Shown piece after piece: positions 9,135 to 18,033 of a stretch of DNA of 64,000 bases. The position numbers and the translations under genes were made by a program. Each line of letters opens with the position of its first letter. The stretch's first letter is position 1. Under the pieces are notes generated by a model. It was not told where the DNA came from. It saw nothing but the letters and a program-made list of their open reading frames with translations, and made no database searches. The DNA is from Streptomyces sp. NBC_01224 (lineage in GTDB: Bacteria; Actinomycetota; Actinomycetes; Streptomycetales; Streptomycetaceae): the NCBI RefSeq assembly GCF_036002945.1, contig NZ_CP108529.1, forward strand, positions 1,488,001 to 1,552,000. Reading direction: 5' to 3'.

Positions 9135-10586
9135 GTGGCCAGCGACAAACTCACCGTTGAGGATCTGCTCTCCTTCCCCGCTCTGCAGCTCTCCGTGAAG
9201 GCGGGCAGCAGTGGCCTGGGCCGCTCCGTGTCCTGGGCGCACGCCAGCGAACTCGCCGATCCGACGCCCTGGCTGCTGGGCGCCGAGGTGATCATGACGA
9301 CGGGCCTTGCGGTCCCGCGTACCGCCGCCGGACAGCGCGCCTATCTGGAGCGGCTCGACGACGCCGGTGTCTCCGCGCTCGCCCTGTCTGCGCAATTGCA
9401 CATGCCACCGCTGCACGACGCGTTCTTCCGGGCGGCCGAGGAGCGCGGATTCCCGGTCCTGGAGGTCCCGCTCGCCGTCCCGTTCATCGCGGTCTCCCAG
9501 GAGGTCGCCGCCTCGGTCCAGGAGGACGCCAGGCACCGTCTCGGCGCCCAGCTCCAGGTCTTCGGCTCGCTGCGCTGGCTGGTCGCCGAGGATCTCGACA
9601 CGCCGACGCTGCTGCGCCGACTGGAGCACCTCTCCGGTTACGACGTGTATCTGTGCACGCCCCAGGGGCGCCCCTTGCTGCCCGGCGTGCCTGTGCCGGA
9701 GCCGAGCGTGCTGCCCGCTTCCGTGGACGCTCCGCCGACCGTCCCGGGCGGGTTCGTGCTGCCCGTGCCGGCGCCCGGAGGCCCGGCGGGATTCCTCGTC
9801 GCGTACGAGCGGGAGGGCGCCCAGCCCGCCGGGCTCGCCGTCGTCCAGCACATCGCCACGGTGGCGGCGCTGCGGGTCGCGATGGTGCGCAACGAGCGCG
9901 AGACGCTGCGCCGCGAAGGCGCGGAGACGCTGGCCGAACTCCTTCAGGAGGTACTGGACCCGGAGGCGGCCCGGCGCAGGCTCGCCCGGCATGCGATCGA
10001 GGGCGACACCGTGCTGATCGTGGTGCGGCAGACCACGGACGAGGCGCTGCTGCGCTGCCTCCAGGACCATCCGCATCTGCTGCTCACCTGGGGCACGGAC
10101 CGCTATGTCCTGGGGGCACCGCAGCTGGCCGTGGAGATCGGTGAACTGCCGGATGTGGCGGCCGGGATGAGCCGCCCGTTCCTGCCGGGTGCCGCACTGC
10201 GGGTGGCTCAGCGCGAGGCGCTCTGGGCGGTCTCGAAGGCCGCCGAGTCGGGCCGTTCCGTGGTCCGCTACGGCGACGACTCCCTGGGCCGCTGGCTGCC
10301 CGACGACCCTGCGGTCCTGACCGCGCTGGTCGAGCATGTACTCGGCGAGGTCCTGCGCTACGACGAGGCCCATGACTCGCAGCTGCTGGTCTCGGTCCGC
10401 ACGTGGATGGAGCGGGACCGCCGCACGGAGACGGCGGCGGCCGCACTCCACATCCATCCCAACACCCTCGCCTACCGGCTGCGCCGCTTCGGCGCTCTGA
10501 CCGACCGTGACATGGCATCCACGGGGGCCCTGGCGGAGGTCTGGCTGGCCATCCAGGCGGCGGGGGCACTGGGCCTGACCGACTGA
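9135..10586 (+). CDS. PucR-family transcriptional regulator
   Basis: 483 residues from GTG 9135 (translated MASDKLTVEDLL). The frame is open to an ATG at 9051, but that would leave 14 bp to the divergent gene, and family members normally begin a few residues before TVEDLL. The N-terminal PucR domain (ELADPTPWLLGAEVIMTTGLAV) senses a ligand; a GGDEF-like middle part follows; the C-terminus is the HTH_30 DNA-binding domain (RTETAAAALHIHPNTLAYRLRRF). Such proteins activate purine, amino-acid or GABA utilisation genes, matching the divergent permease-dehydrogenase set. No good Shine-Dalgarno sequence is visible, so the message may be leaderless. Confidence 0.88.
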   Translation: MASDKLTVEDLLSFPALQLSVKAGSSGLGRSVSWAHASELADPTPWLLGAEVIMTTGLAVPRTAAGQRAYLERLDDAGVSALALSAQLHMPPLHDAFFRAAEERGFPVLEVPLAVPFIAVSQEVAASVQEDARHRLGAQLQVFGSLRWLVAEDLDTPTLLRRLEHLSGYDVYLCTPQGRPLLPGVPVPEPSVLPASVDAPPTVPGGFVLPVPAPGGPAGFLVAYEREGAQPAGLAVVQHIATVAALRVAMVRNERETLRREGAETLAELLQEVLDPEAARRRLARHAIEGDTVLIVVRQTTDEALLRCLQDHPHLLLTWGTDRYVLGAPQLAVEIGELPDVAAGMSRPFLPGAALRVAQREALWAVSKAAESGRSVVRYGDDSLGRWLPDDPAVLTALVEHVLGEVLRYDEAHDSQLLVSVRTWMERDRRTETAAAALHIHPNTLAYRLRRFGALTDRDMASTGALAEVWLAIQAAGALGLTD

Positions 10587-10699
10587 GAGTGACCAGCCGG
10601 ATGGCAACGACCGGACGGAGCCGGGTCACCCGGTCCGGTCACGGCACTAGGCTCGATGCCAGGGCCGGAACAAGGAACCCGGGAACGAGGAGGCACCGC

Positions 10700-11482
10700 G
10701 TGCCGGTGGAAGTCACCTGGTGGGGTCATGCCACCTGCACGATCGAGGACTCCGGGGTCCGTGTGCTGACCGACCCGCTCTTCGTACGGCGCTTCGCGCA
10801 TCTGCGCCGCCGCCGCGGCGAGCTGCCCGGCCCCGAGGCCACGGTCGCCGACGTGGTGCTCGTCTCGCATCTTCACTCCGACCATCTGCATCTGCCGTCA
10901 CTGGCCCGGCTCGCCCCCGGCAGCCGGCTCATCGTGCCGGTGGGTGCGGTGCGCTCCGTCCAGGGGCTGCGGGTGCTGCGCTCGGTGCGCGGGCTGCGGA
11001 TCACCGAGGTGGCACCGGGCGACGAGGTCCGGGTCGGCGAGGTGCTGGTACGGGCGGTTCCCGCACTGCACGACGGCAGGCGCCTGCCCATGGGCCCGCA
11101 CCGCTCCCCCGCGCTCGGCTATGTGGTCGAGGGCGAGGCACGGACGTATTTCGCCGGTGACACCGGGCTCTTCGACGACATGGCCCGGGCGGTCGGTCCG
11201 GTGGATGTGGCACTGCTGCCGGTGGGCGGCTGGGGTCCGTATCTGGGCCACAGCCATCTGGACGCGGGCCGGGCCGCGCAGGCGCTGGCCCGGCTGACGC
11301 CGCGGTCGGCCGTGCCGGTGCACTACGGCACGTACTGGCCGATCGGAATGGACGGAGTCAGGCCGCACGAGTTCCACGCACCCGGTGACGAGTTCGTCCG
11401 CAAGGCGGCGCTGTTGGCGCCGGAGGTGGCGGTGCACCGGCTGTCCCACGGCGAACATGTGCGGCCGGAGGCCGCCAGGTGA
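10700..11482 (+). CDS. Metallo-beta-lactamase-fold hydrolase (UlaG-like)
   Basis: 260 residues from GTG 10700, which follows GAGGAGG at the right distance; the open frame begins earlier but has no ribosome site. The metal motif is SHLHSDH near residue 58, with further ligands at FAGDTG and in GHSHLDAG and VHYGTYWP. WWGHATCTIEDSGVRVLTDPLF at the N-terminus is typical of the beta-lactamase superfamily-2 hydrolases that include UlaG and NAPE-PLD-like enzymes. Substrate unknown. It overlaps the following DedA gene by GTGA, so both are translated together. Confidence 0.85.
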   Translation: MPVEVTWWGHATCTIEDSGVRVLTDPLFVRRFAHLRRRRGELPGPEATVADVVLVSHLHSDHLHLPSLARLAPGSRLIVPVGAVRSVQGLRVLRSVRGLRITEVAPGDEVRVGEVLVRAVPALHDGRRLPMGPHRSPALGYVVEGEARTYFAGDTGLFDDMARAVGPVDVALLPVGGWGPYLGHSHLDAGRAAQALARLTPRSAVPVHYGTYWPIGMDGVRPHEFHAPGDEFVRKAALLAPEVAVHRLSHGEHVRPEAAR

Positions 11483-12099
11483 TCCAGGAGGTCGTGAGGC
11501 AGCTGCCCCCGGAGTCGACTCAGCAGGCGGTGGGCTATCCGTCCCTGTTCCTGCTGGTGGCGCTGGGCGCGCTGGTCCCTGTGGTGCCTACGGGTGCGCT
11601 GGTGAGTTCGGCCGCGGTGGTGGCGCTGCATCAGTCGTCGCCGTTCTCGCTGCTGATCGTCTTCGGGGTGGCGTCGGCCGCGGCGTTCCTCGGTGACATC
11701 TGTCTGTACTGGCTCGGTCAGCGCGGGGTGCGGTCGAAGAACGGTTCGAAGTGGCTGCAGGCGATCAGTGACCGGGCCGCCCCCGAGCGGCTGGCACAGG
11801 CACAGCAGAAGCTGGACGAGCACGGTGCGGTGGTGCTCGTGCTGTCGAGGCTGGTACCAGCGGGGCGGATTCCGGTGATGCTGGCCTGCCTGCTGGGGCG
11901 GATACCGCTGCACCGGTTCGCCCGTGGGGATGTGCCTGCCTGTCTGGCGTGGGCGGCGACGTACCAGCTGATCGGCATTCTGGGCGGTGCGCTCTTCCCC
12001 GAGCCGTGGCAGGGTGTGGTCGCGGCGGTGGGTCTGACGCTCCTGATCAGCGGGGCGCCCGCGGCGTGGCGCCGGATGCGGGCGCGGTTCAGCCACTGA
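11479..12099 (+). CDS. DedA / SNARE-associated family membrane protein
   Basis: 206 residues from GTG 11479, overlapping the stop of the hydrolase. Re-entrant/membrane segments are seen around residues 22-48, 57-80 and 150-195. The family marks are FLGDICLYWLGQRG and the SRLVPAGRIPVMLACLLGRIP loop, whose arginines are conserved in DedA proteins that flip undecaprenyl phosphate or phospholipid. The gene's 3' end overlaps that of the convergent gene by 11 bp. Pairing with a metallo-hydrolase suggests a lipid-related role, which is inference. Confidence 0.86.
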   Translation: MIQEVVRQLPPESTQQAVGYPSLFLLVALGALVPVVPTGALVSSAAVVALHQSSPFSLLIVFGVASAAAFLGDICLYWLGQRGVRSKNGSKWLQAISDRAAPERLAQAQQKLDEHGAVVLVLSRLVPAGRIPVMLACLLGRIPLHRFARGDVPACLAWAATYQLIGILGGALFPEPWQGVVAAVGLTLLISGAPAAWRRMRARFSH

Positions 12100-13144
12100 T
12101 CGTGCGGGGTTCCGGTTCGAGCACGCGGGAGCCGCCGATCGGCAGGTCCCAGAGCCGTTCGCGGGGGTGCCCGGCCCGCTGCCAGGCGGTACGCAGTCGG
12201 GCCAGCGGTTCGAGTACGGGCTCCGTGGAGAGCAGGAAGGTGGCCCAGTGCATCGGCGCCATCGCGCGGGCGCCGAGGTCCTCGTACGCCTGCACGGCCT
12301 CCTCCGGATCGGTGTGCACGTCACCGAGCCACCAGCGCGGCTCGTACGCCCCGATCGGCAGCAGGGTCAGATCGATGCCCGGGTACCGGCGGCCGATCTC
12401 GCCGAACCAGTGCCCGTACCCGGTGTCCCCGGCGAAGTGGATCCGCTGCCCGTCGCGGCCGGTGCCGATGATCCAGCCGCCCCACAGGGAGCGGCAGGTG
12501 TCGGTGAGGGTCCGCTTGGACCAGTGGTGGGCGGGCACGAAATCGAAGCGGACGCCGTTCAGCCGGGCCGATTCCCACCAGTCGAGTTCGGTGACGCAGG
12601 TGAAGCGGCGACGACGGCACCAGCGGCCGAGCCCGGCGGGCACGAACAGCGGGGTGTCCTTGGGCAGTCTGTGCAGGGTGGGGGCGTCGAGGTGGTCGTA
12701 GTGGTTGTGGCTGATGACGACGGCGTCGACGGGCGGCAGGTCCTCCCAGCGGACGCCGACCGGTGTGATCCTGGCCGGGGTGCCGAGGATGCGACGGGAC
12801 CAGACGGGGTCGGTGAGGACGGTCAGCCCGCCGGTGCGCACGATCCAGCTGGCGTGCCCGGCCCAGGTCACGGATGTGGTGCCTGCCGGCGTGTCGGGCA
12901 GGGGTTCGGGGGCGTACGGGAGCCGATGGATGCCGCGCAGTCCCTCCGCATCGGGCCGCAGGACACGGTCACGGGCCAGCCGGGACATGCTCATGACATC
13001 CGGGACGGGTGCGGTGAGCCGGTCGGCGAAGGTCTTCGGCCAGACCCGGAGCTCACCGAGCGGACGCGGTTCGACGACCTCGCCGCGAGAAACCTGGTGC
13101 GGGTGCGTGGTCCCGGGGAGGGAGCGCTCGGTCTGTTCCGTCAT
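12089..13144 (-). CDS. NAPE-PLD-like metallo-beta-lactamase-fold hydrolase
   Basis: 351 residues. The zinc motif is SHNHYDHLD near residue 150; other ligands lie in VPAHHWSKRT, FAGDTGYGHWF and MHWATF. The sequence VTWAGHASWIVRTGGLTVLTDPVWS and the long C-terminal half match enzymes related to N-acyl-phosphatidylethanolamine phospholipase D and UlaG. It is distinct from the smaller metallo-hydrolase at 10.7 kb; having two such genes back-to-back around a DedA gene suggests membrane-lipid handling. The ATG at 13144 is preceded by GGGAGTCTC, an acceptable site. Confidence 0.86.
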   Translation of the reverse strand: MTEQTERSLPGTTHPHQVSRGEVVEPRPLGELRVWPKTFADRLTAPVPDVMSMSRLARDRVLRPDAEGLRGIHRLPYAPEPLPDTPAGTTSVTWAGHASWIVRTGGLTVLTDPVWSRRILGTPARITPVGVRWEDLPPVDAVVISHNHYDHLDAPTLHRLPKDTPLFVPAGLGRWCRRRRFTCVTELDWWESARLNGVRFDFVPAHHWSKRTLTDTCRSLWGGWIIGTGRDGQRIHFAGDTGYGHWFGEIGRRYPGIDLTLLPIGAYEPRWWLGDVHTDPEEAVQAYEDLGARAMAPMHWATFLLSTEPVLEPLARLRTAWQRAGHPRERLWDLPIGGSRVLEPEPRTISG

Positions 13145-13246
13145 CGAGAGACTCCCGTCTCGGAGTCGGGCACCGGAGTTGTCCGGGGTCGTCGGGGTGA
13201 TCGGGGTCGTCGGGGGGATACGGAGTCGGTTCGGCGTCTCGATTCG

Positions 13247-14524
13247 TCATCGGAGTTCGTCGAGGGCCTCTGTGAAAATGCTCAGGGCTTGAGCCACATG
13301 CGGCAATTCCAGGGGCGCCACGGCGGTGAGGGACTCCATCTGCTGTTCCGGGGTCGACCCGAGGAGCGTCCCGGTGCCCAGCCGTACGCGCAGCGCCCCC
13401 AGTTCGTCTCCGAACCGGTGGCCGCCCGGCGCCGGTGCGCCGAGGCGTTCCGTCAGGTACTCCTCCAGTTCGAGCGAGTCGGTGACACCTCGGTTCGCGA
13501 GCCGGGATCTGAGGGGCCCGAGGTCGGCGTAGAGGTGGCGGCCGGCCTGCGGGGGTCTGGCCAGCGCGCCCGATGCGAGGACCGCGCGGTGGGCCGCTGC
13601 CGCGACCTGCGCCTGAAGCGCGGCGGCCCGGCGGACCCGGTCCGTGACGGAGTCCGGTTCGCGCAGCGCGTGGGCAGCGGCCATGGCCACGGGCCCGGCG
13701 ACGTGCGCGCCGAGTGCGGTGAGGATGTCGAGGGTACGGGCATGGCGCACCGCAGCCCGCTCGGTGTCCGGGAACCGGGCGACCGCGACCGGCCAGGCGG
13801 ACGGGGTCAGCGCACCGGCGAGATCACAGACGACCGTGACATCGTCGGGGCACATTTCGGCCGGACTGAGCAGGACCGTGTCGTGCGGCCGGTGCAGGGT
13901 GTCGCGCCAGGTCTCGTCGCTGACGATGTGCAGCCCTTCGGCGACCGCCGCCTCGCACGCCTCGCTCACGAGTTCCGGCGGGACGACGGTGGCGGTCGGA
14001 TCGTCGACGACGGAGATCAGCAGCAGCCGGGGCCTGCCTCCCTCGGCGCGCACCCTGCGTACGGTCTCCAGCAGCGCGTACGGATCGGGCACGCCGCCGC
14101 ACTCGGCCGGGGTCGGCACATGATAGGCGGGCCTGCCCAGCAGCCTGGCCTGCGGAATCCAGGTGGCTGTGCAGGGGCGCGGCATGAGCACGTCGCCGCC
14201 GTGCGCGGCGATCAGCGCGAGCAGCAGCGGCGAGGCGCCCGGGGCGGCGGCGATGTTCTCCGGGCTGCCGTGCAGTCCGCGCCGCTCCCAGTAGGCGGTC
14301 GCGGCCTCGCGCAGGGCGTCGCCGCCGCCGGTCGGTTCGGGTTCGCTTCGGCCGGCCGCGGCGGCGAGCACCTCGGCCAGCTCGGGCAGGACGGGCAGAC
14401 CGGGATCGGGTGCGGGCGGCCCGTACCGGACAGGGCCGCGGTCCTCCCGTACAAAACCCGCACCACTCCCGTCCTTCTCCTTGCGCCCCGCCCTTCCGGT
14501 CCGCTCGGTCCGCCTCCGTGCCAT
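13247..14524 (-). CDS. Aminotransferase-fold protein lacking the PLP lysine
   Basis: 425 residues with the layout of class I/II aminotransferases: GGGDALREAATAYWERRGL (helix and substrate loop), APGASPLLLALIAAHGGDVLMPRPC (PLP phosphate region), LISVVDDPTATVVPPE (aspartate/asparagine region) and VSDETWRD (the strand with the tyrosine/aspartate). Where active enzymes have SxSK, this protein reads VVCDLAGALTPSAWPVAV, with no lysine. In fact there is no lysine anywhere after about residue 17. It therefore cannot form the usual Schiff base and is probably a regulator, a binding protein or an enzyme with another chemistry. The reading frame is intact to the end. Confidence 0.83.
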   Translation of the reverse strand: MARRRTERTGRAGRKEKDGSGAGFVREDRGPVRYGPPAPDPGLPVLPELAEVLAAAAGRSEPEPTGGGDALREAATAYWERRGLHGSPENIAAAPGASPLLLALIAAHGGDVLMPRPCTATWIPQARLLGRPAYHVPTPAECGGVPDPYALLETVRRVRAEGGRPRLLLISVVDDPTATVVPPELVSEACEAAVAEGLHIVSDETWRDTLHRPHDTVLLSPAEMCPDDVTVVCDLAGALTPSAWPVAVARFPDTERAAVRHARTLDILTALGAHVAGPVAMAAAHALREPDSVTDRVRRAAALQAQVAAAAHRAVLASGALARPPQAGRHLYADLGPLRSRLANRGVTDSLELEEYLTERLGAPAPGGHRFGDELGALRVRLGTGTLLGSTPEQQMESLTAVAPLELPHVAQALSIFTEALDELR

Positions 14525-14669
14525 CCGGGCCTCCTTCGCCGCCGCCCCGTCCCGTCGTCTCGCACTCAGGGCCCTTTATACGAGGGTTCGGCCGACCGCG
14601 CCCGCCCAGCGGAGCCGTCGAGGCGCCTGCCCGGCAGCGGGCCACGGGTATCGGCCGAGGGAGGCGGGC

Positions 14670-15521
14670 TCAGCCCGCGAAGGCCGTCCCGGGCATCCCG
14701 TGCCCCGCGTCCGGCAGTACCAGCAGCGAACCGGACAGCGGATGCGGAGCGGCGAGCCCGGTGCGGGCCGAGGTGATGTAGAGGTCGCGCAGGTCCCTGC
14801 CGCCGAAGGCGCAGGCCGTCGGGCGCTGTACGGGGAGTTCGACGATCCGGTCCAGGGCGCCGTCGGCCGTGTAGCGGCGCACCGCAGCGCCGTCCCACAG
14901 AGCGACCCAGACGGCTCCCCGGGCGTCGACCGTCAGCCCGTCCGGGAATCCCGCACCCGGCTCGACGGTGGCGAACGGGCGTCGGTTCACGGCGTGTTCA
15001 CCGTCGAAGTCGAAGACGTCGATACGGCGCGTGGGCGTGTCGATGAAGTACATCAGCCGCCCGTCCGGACTCCACCCGATGCCGTTGCTGCAGGCCACGA
15101 CGGGCAGCACCGGGGTGACCGCGCCGTCGGGTGCGACGCGGGCGAGGCTGCCGCCGGTCTCCGCGCCGTCGTAGCGCATGGTGCCCGCCCACAGCGCCCC
15201 GTCCGGAGCTACCGCCGCGTCATTGCCGCGGCGTCCGGGCTCCGGGTCGTGGACCAGCCAGTGGAAGGCGCCGTCGGGGTCGTACAGACCGATGCCGTCG
15301 CGCAGATTGACCACAAGTCCGCCACCGGCGCGCGGCTTGGCGGCTCCGACATGCTGTTCGGTGGCCATCACCGTACGGCGGCCGCTCACCGGGTCGTAGG
15401 TGTGCACGCGGGCAGAGACGATGTCGACCCAGATCAGCCGGCCGGTGACGGGATCCCAGGTCGGTCCCTCGCCGAGCTCGGCGCGCTCGTGTACGGCAAC
15501 ATCCAGGCGTGTGATGGTCAC
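14670..15521 (-). CDS. SMP-30/gluconolactonase/LRE family protein
   Basis: 283 residues forming a six-bladed propeller: AELGEGPTWDPVTGRLIWVDI opens the family, RGNDAAVAPDGALWAGTM and CSNGIGWSPDGRLMYFIDTPTRRIDVFDFD carry the metal ligands, and GFPDGLTVDARGAVWVALWDG closes the site. Members hydrolyse sugar lactones with a divalent metal. The start overlaps the stop of the upstream IclR gene (ATGA), so the two form an operon, and the regulator probably responds to the lactone's parent sugar acid. Confidence 0.9.
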   Translation of the reverse strand: MTITRLDVAVHERAELGEGPTWDPVTGRLIWVDIVSARVHTYDPVSGRRTVMATEQHVGAAKPRAGGGLVVNLRDGIGLYDPDGAFHWLVHDPEPGRRGNDAAVAPDGALWAGTMRYDGAETGGSLARVAPDGAVTPVLPVVACSNGIGWSPDGRLMYFIDTPTRRIDVFDFDGEHAVNRRPFATVEPGAGFPDGLTVDARGAVWVALWDGAAVRRYTADGALDRIVELPVQRPTACAFGGRDLRDLYITSARTGLAAPHPLSGSLLVLPDAGHGMPGTAFAG

Positions 15522-16291
15522 TTCTGCCCCTCGTGGTGTCCGAGCCGGCCGGAGAGCACATCGGCACCGTCGACCACGAGGCCCGCCAGTTCCTCCTCGC
15601 GCTCCTCGGTCCGGCGGATCATGGGTACGGATATGGAGAGCGCGGCGACGACGCTGCCCGTACGGTCCCGTACCGGCGCGGCCACACAGCTGACATCGGG
15701 GTCGGATTCACAGCGCTCCACCGCGACTCCCCGCTCGCGCGCCGAAGCGAGCCCGGTCCTCAGCTCCTCTTCGTCCGTGATGCTGCCGGGGGTCGTCCCG
15801 GTGAGTTCGCGGCCGTCGAGCCGCGCGTCGAGCTCCCTCGGCGGCAGGGCGGAAAGCAGCACCTTGCCCACGGAGGTGCAGTGCGCGGGCAGTCTGTGTC
15901 CGGCCGAGGAGACCATCCGGACCGCATGGTTGGAGTCCGCCTTGGCGATGCAGACGATGTCGGTGTCGTCCAGGATCGCCACCTGAGCGGTCTCCCCGCA
16001 GGTCTCGGCGACCTCGCGGGCCACCTGCCGGCCCTCGACGGCGAGGTCGAGCTGCTCGGCGTACCGGCTGCCGAGCTGGTACGTACGCACCCCGAGGCGG
16101 TAGCGGCCCGGCTGGTCCGCGACCGGCACCAGGTAGGAGCGGGCCGCGAGGGTGGTGAGCAGTTCATGGACAGTGGTACGCGGCAGCTGGAGCTTGCGGG
16201 TGACCTCGGGGGCGGAGAGCGTTCCGTCGCCGTGGAGGAAGAGCTCGAGTACGTCCAGAGCCCTGGTCACCGCGGGGACGAGTCGCCCCAT
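15518..16291 (-). CDS. IclR-family transcriptional regulator
   Basis: 257 residues from ATG 16291 (MGRLVPAVTRALDVLELF), where the family normally begins; a GTG at 16321 would add ten residues. The winged helix is in residues ~5-60 (LSAPEVTRKLQLPRTTVHELLTTL), and the effector domain follows with HCTSVGKVLLS and VSCVAAPVRDRTGSVVAALSISVP. It overlaps the SMP-30 gene and most likely represses or activates it in response to a small sugar acid. Confidence 0.9.
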   Translation of the reverse strand: MGRLVPAVTRALDVLELFLHGDGTLSAPEVTRKLQLPRTTVHELLTTLAARSYLVPVADQPGRYRLGVRTYQLGSRYAEQLDLAVEGRQVAREVAETCGETAQVAILDDTDIVCIAKADSNHAVRMVSSAGHRLPAHCTSVGKVLLSALPPRELDARLDGRELTGTTPGSITDEEELRTGLASARERGVAVERCESDPDVSCVAAPVRDRTGSVVAALSISVPMIRRTEEREEELAGLVVDGADVLSGRLGHHEGQK

Positions 16292-16611
16292 GGTCGTGCA
16301 CCCATCTCTCGCGTTCGGCACTCCGGCCGATGACCGGAATCACGAACACAGGGTAATCGGGTGGCACTTGTCGCGACAATGCCGGTGACCGCGGGTGAGG
16401 TCAGGCCCGTCGTCAGCCGAGGAGCGCGAGCAGGTCGGTCTGCGGGACGGCGTCCGCGGGGGCTCGACGGGCCGAGCAGCTTGCTGTCGAGGCGGGCGAG
16501 TTCGCCGTGTACGGGGCGCGGCGCCAGAACCGCTATGAGCACGCGCGGGAGATCCGGGACGGCTGCGGGTACCGGGGTGGAGGCGGCCTGTCACTGAAAG
16601 CAGGACTGCCC
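16292..16611. other. 320-bp intergenic stretch
   Basis: Lies between the start of the iclR gene and the stop of the P450 gene, both on the minus strand. The part next to iclR (16322-16360) has the imperfect inverted repeat CTCCGGCCGATGACCGGAAT, a possible operator. The part from 16400 to 16560 can be read on the minus strand as VLIAVLAPRPVHGELARLDS then loses sense; it may be the scrap of a lost gene but I cannot name it. Confidence 0.4.
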
Positions 16612-17913
16612 TCAGCTGCGCAAGGTGGCACGCAGGCGCAAGCCGACAGTTGCGAGACCTTCGAAGGTGGTGACCTGATAGCTGGGTTCCGGTCCGGGTG
16701 GCTCGCTCAAGTGGTAGCGGCGGGCGGTCTGCGCAGTCAGGAGCGTCAGCATCGCCATGGCCAGAGCGGCTCCCTCGCAGCCATGCGGCCCGGTACCGAA
16801 GGAGAGGAAGACCCCGGGTTTCGCCGGCGAGCCCGAATCATCGAGCCAGCGCTCGGGCTGGAACTGGTCCGGCTCGGAGTGTTCCCGTGCGTCGCGGTGG
16901 GCGGTGTAGGGGCAGACGAGAACGGTGGACCCGGCGTCGATGGTGTAGCCGGCGAGCTGAGTCTGCCGCGTGGCGCGCCGGGTCAGTAGCCAGCTCGGGG
17001 GGTGCAGTCGGAGCACCTCGCGTACCAGTGCCTGGGTGTATTGCAGGCTGTCGAGGTGGGTGCTGGTCGTTGTGGCCGGGTCCGCTGGCAGCAAGGCGGC
17101 TTCGGCCGCGACGCGGCCCGCTGCCTGGGGGTGCCGGGCCAGGTGGAGCAGGATCCATCCGGCTGCCCTGGAAGGTGTCTCGAAGGTGGCGACGGTGATT
17201 CCGGGGAGAGGGTCGAGGATGGCCTCTTCCGGCAGCAGGCCATAGCGGGAGGAGGGCCGGAGCATCTGTCCCAGCACGTCGTCACCGAGCCGGCCCGATG
17301 AACGGCGTCGGCGGACGATGGGCCGCAAAGCGTCAACGAAGGCGACTTGCTGCCGTGTGCGGAACCGCCGTGCCGGTGTGGGGACCCAGCGCGGCCATAC
17401 CCAGCGCGAGGGGCGTACGAGCACCTCCCGGGCCAGGAAGAGCCGTGAGGCAAAGGGCAGCAGGGTGGGAGCGTCTTCGGAGAAGAGGTAGCGCACACCG
17501 ATCTCTGCCAGGGCGTGCCGGACCGGGGGCAGAATCTCGACGTCCTGGCCCGTGGGCCACTGGTCAGCAAATTGGGCGGTCCTGGGCGCTATCTCACCGA
17601 TCCGGGCTGCAACCGCCTGCGGGCGCAGTCCGCGCATGCGGGCGGCGTGAGCGTGCGCACGCTCCTGGGGCGTCGGTGCTCCGCTCGACCGCTTCAACGG
17701 CGGGAAGAGAGGCGAGGGTGGCTTGGGGAAGTCCTGCGCGCGGTGCAGGACTGCTTCACACGGCCCGGCCGTAGCGGCTACGTAGACACCCGGCTCCAGT
17801 TGCCAGACGTCCCCGCACTCGGCAGCACCACGGCGCGCCAGTCCCAGCCGGTCGCGGCTCCAGGCCGCGAAGCTGCCTTCGGGCAACCGCGGCGGCTCAT
17901 TCATTCGGCCCAT
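16612..17913 (-). CDS. Cytochrome P450, candidate peptide-crosslinking enzyme
   Basis: 433 residues. The heme loop FLSFGTGPHGCEG has the proximal cysteine at about residue 379; the ExxR motif EVLR is at 299-302; the I-helix segment GITVATFETPSRAAG has the acidic-threonine pair; FQPERW follows the K-helix region. There is no membrane anchor, so it is soluble and needs separate ferredoxin partners, none of which are nearby. The ATG at 17913 follows AGGGGCGATCCC. Immediately upstream on the same strand is a 25-codon gene for a tiny peptide rich in Tyr, His and Trp. That pairing is the mark of P450-modified ribosomal peptides (biarylitides, cittilin, tryptorubin/atropopeptides), where the P450 joins aromatic side chains. 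A small-molecule substrate remains possible. Confidence 0.88.
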   Translation of the reverse strand: MGRMNEPPRLPEGSFAAWSRDRLGLARRGAAECGDVWQLEPGVYVAATAGPCEAVLHRAQDFPKPPSPLFPPLKRSSGAPTPQERAHAHAARMRGLRPQAVAARIGEIAPRTAQFADQWPTGQDVEILPPVRHALAEIGVRYLFSEDAPTLLPFASRLFLAREVLVRPSRWVWPRWVPTPARRFRTRQQVAFVDALRPIVRRRRSSGRLGDDVLGQMLRPSSRYGLLPEEAILDPLPGITVATFETPSRAAGWILLHLARHPQAAGRVAAEAALLPADPATTTSTHLDSLQYTQALVREVLRLHPPSWLLTRRATRQTQLAGYTIDAGSTVLVCPYTAHRDAREHSEPDQFQPERWLDDSGSPAKPGVFLSFGTGPHGCEGAALAMAMLTLLTAQTARRYHLSEPPGPEPSYQVTTFEGLATVGLRLRATLRS

Positions 17914-17976
17914 GGGATCGCCCCTGACTCTCGTACCTGTCCAGGCCGAAATCGTCGGCAGGCAGCGTGACCAGAG

Positions 17977-18006
17977 GCCGGCGAGCGCCCGGGGGCTCCC
18001 GCCGGC
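17977..18006 (-). terminator. Hairpin between peptide gene and P450 gene
   Basis: Perfect 7-bp arms (GCCGGCG and CGCCGGC) enclose a 16-base loop. It lies 28 bp after the peptide stop and 63 bp before the P450 start on the coding (minus) strand. Placed there it could act as a partial terminator or RNA stabiliser so that more peptide than enzyme is made, as is usual in RiPP operons. There is no U-tract. Confidence 0.45.
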
Positions 18007-18033
18007 AGTGCGTCAGACCCGGTCGTCGCCGCC

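Noticed and set aside
12089..12099. A frameshift between the DedA and NAPE-PLD-like genes
   Set aside because: The 11-bp overlap is of two complete converging genes; both stops are normal.
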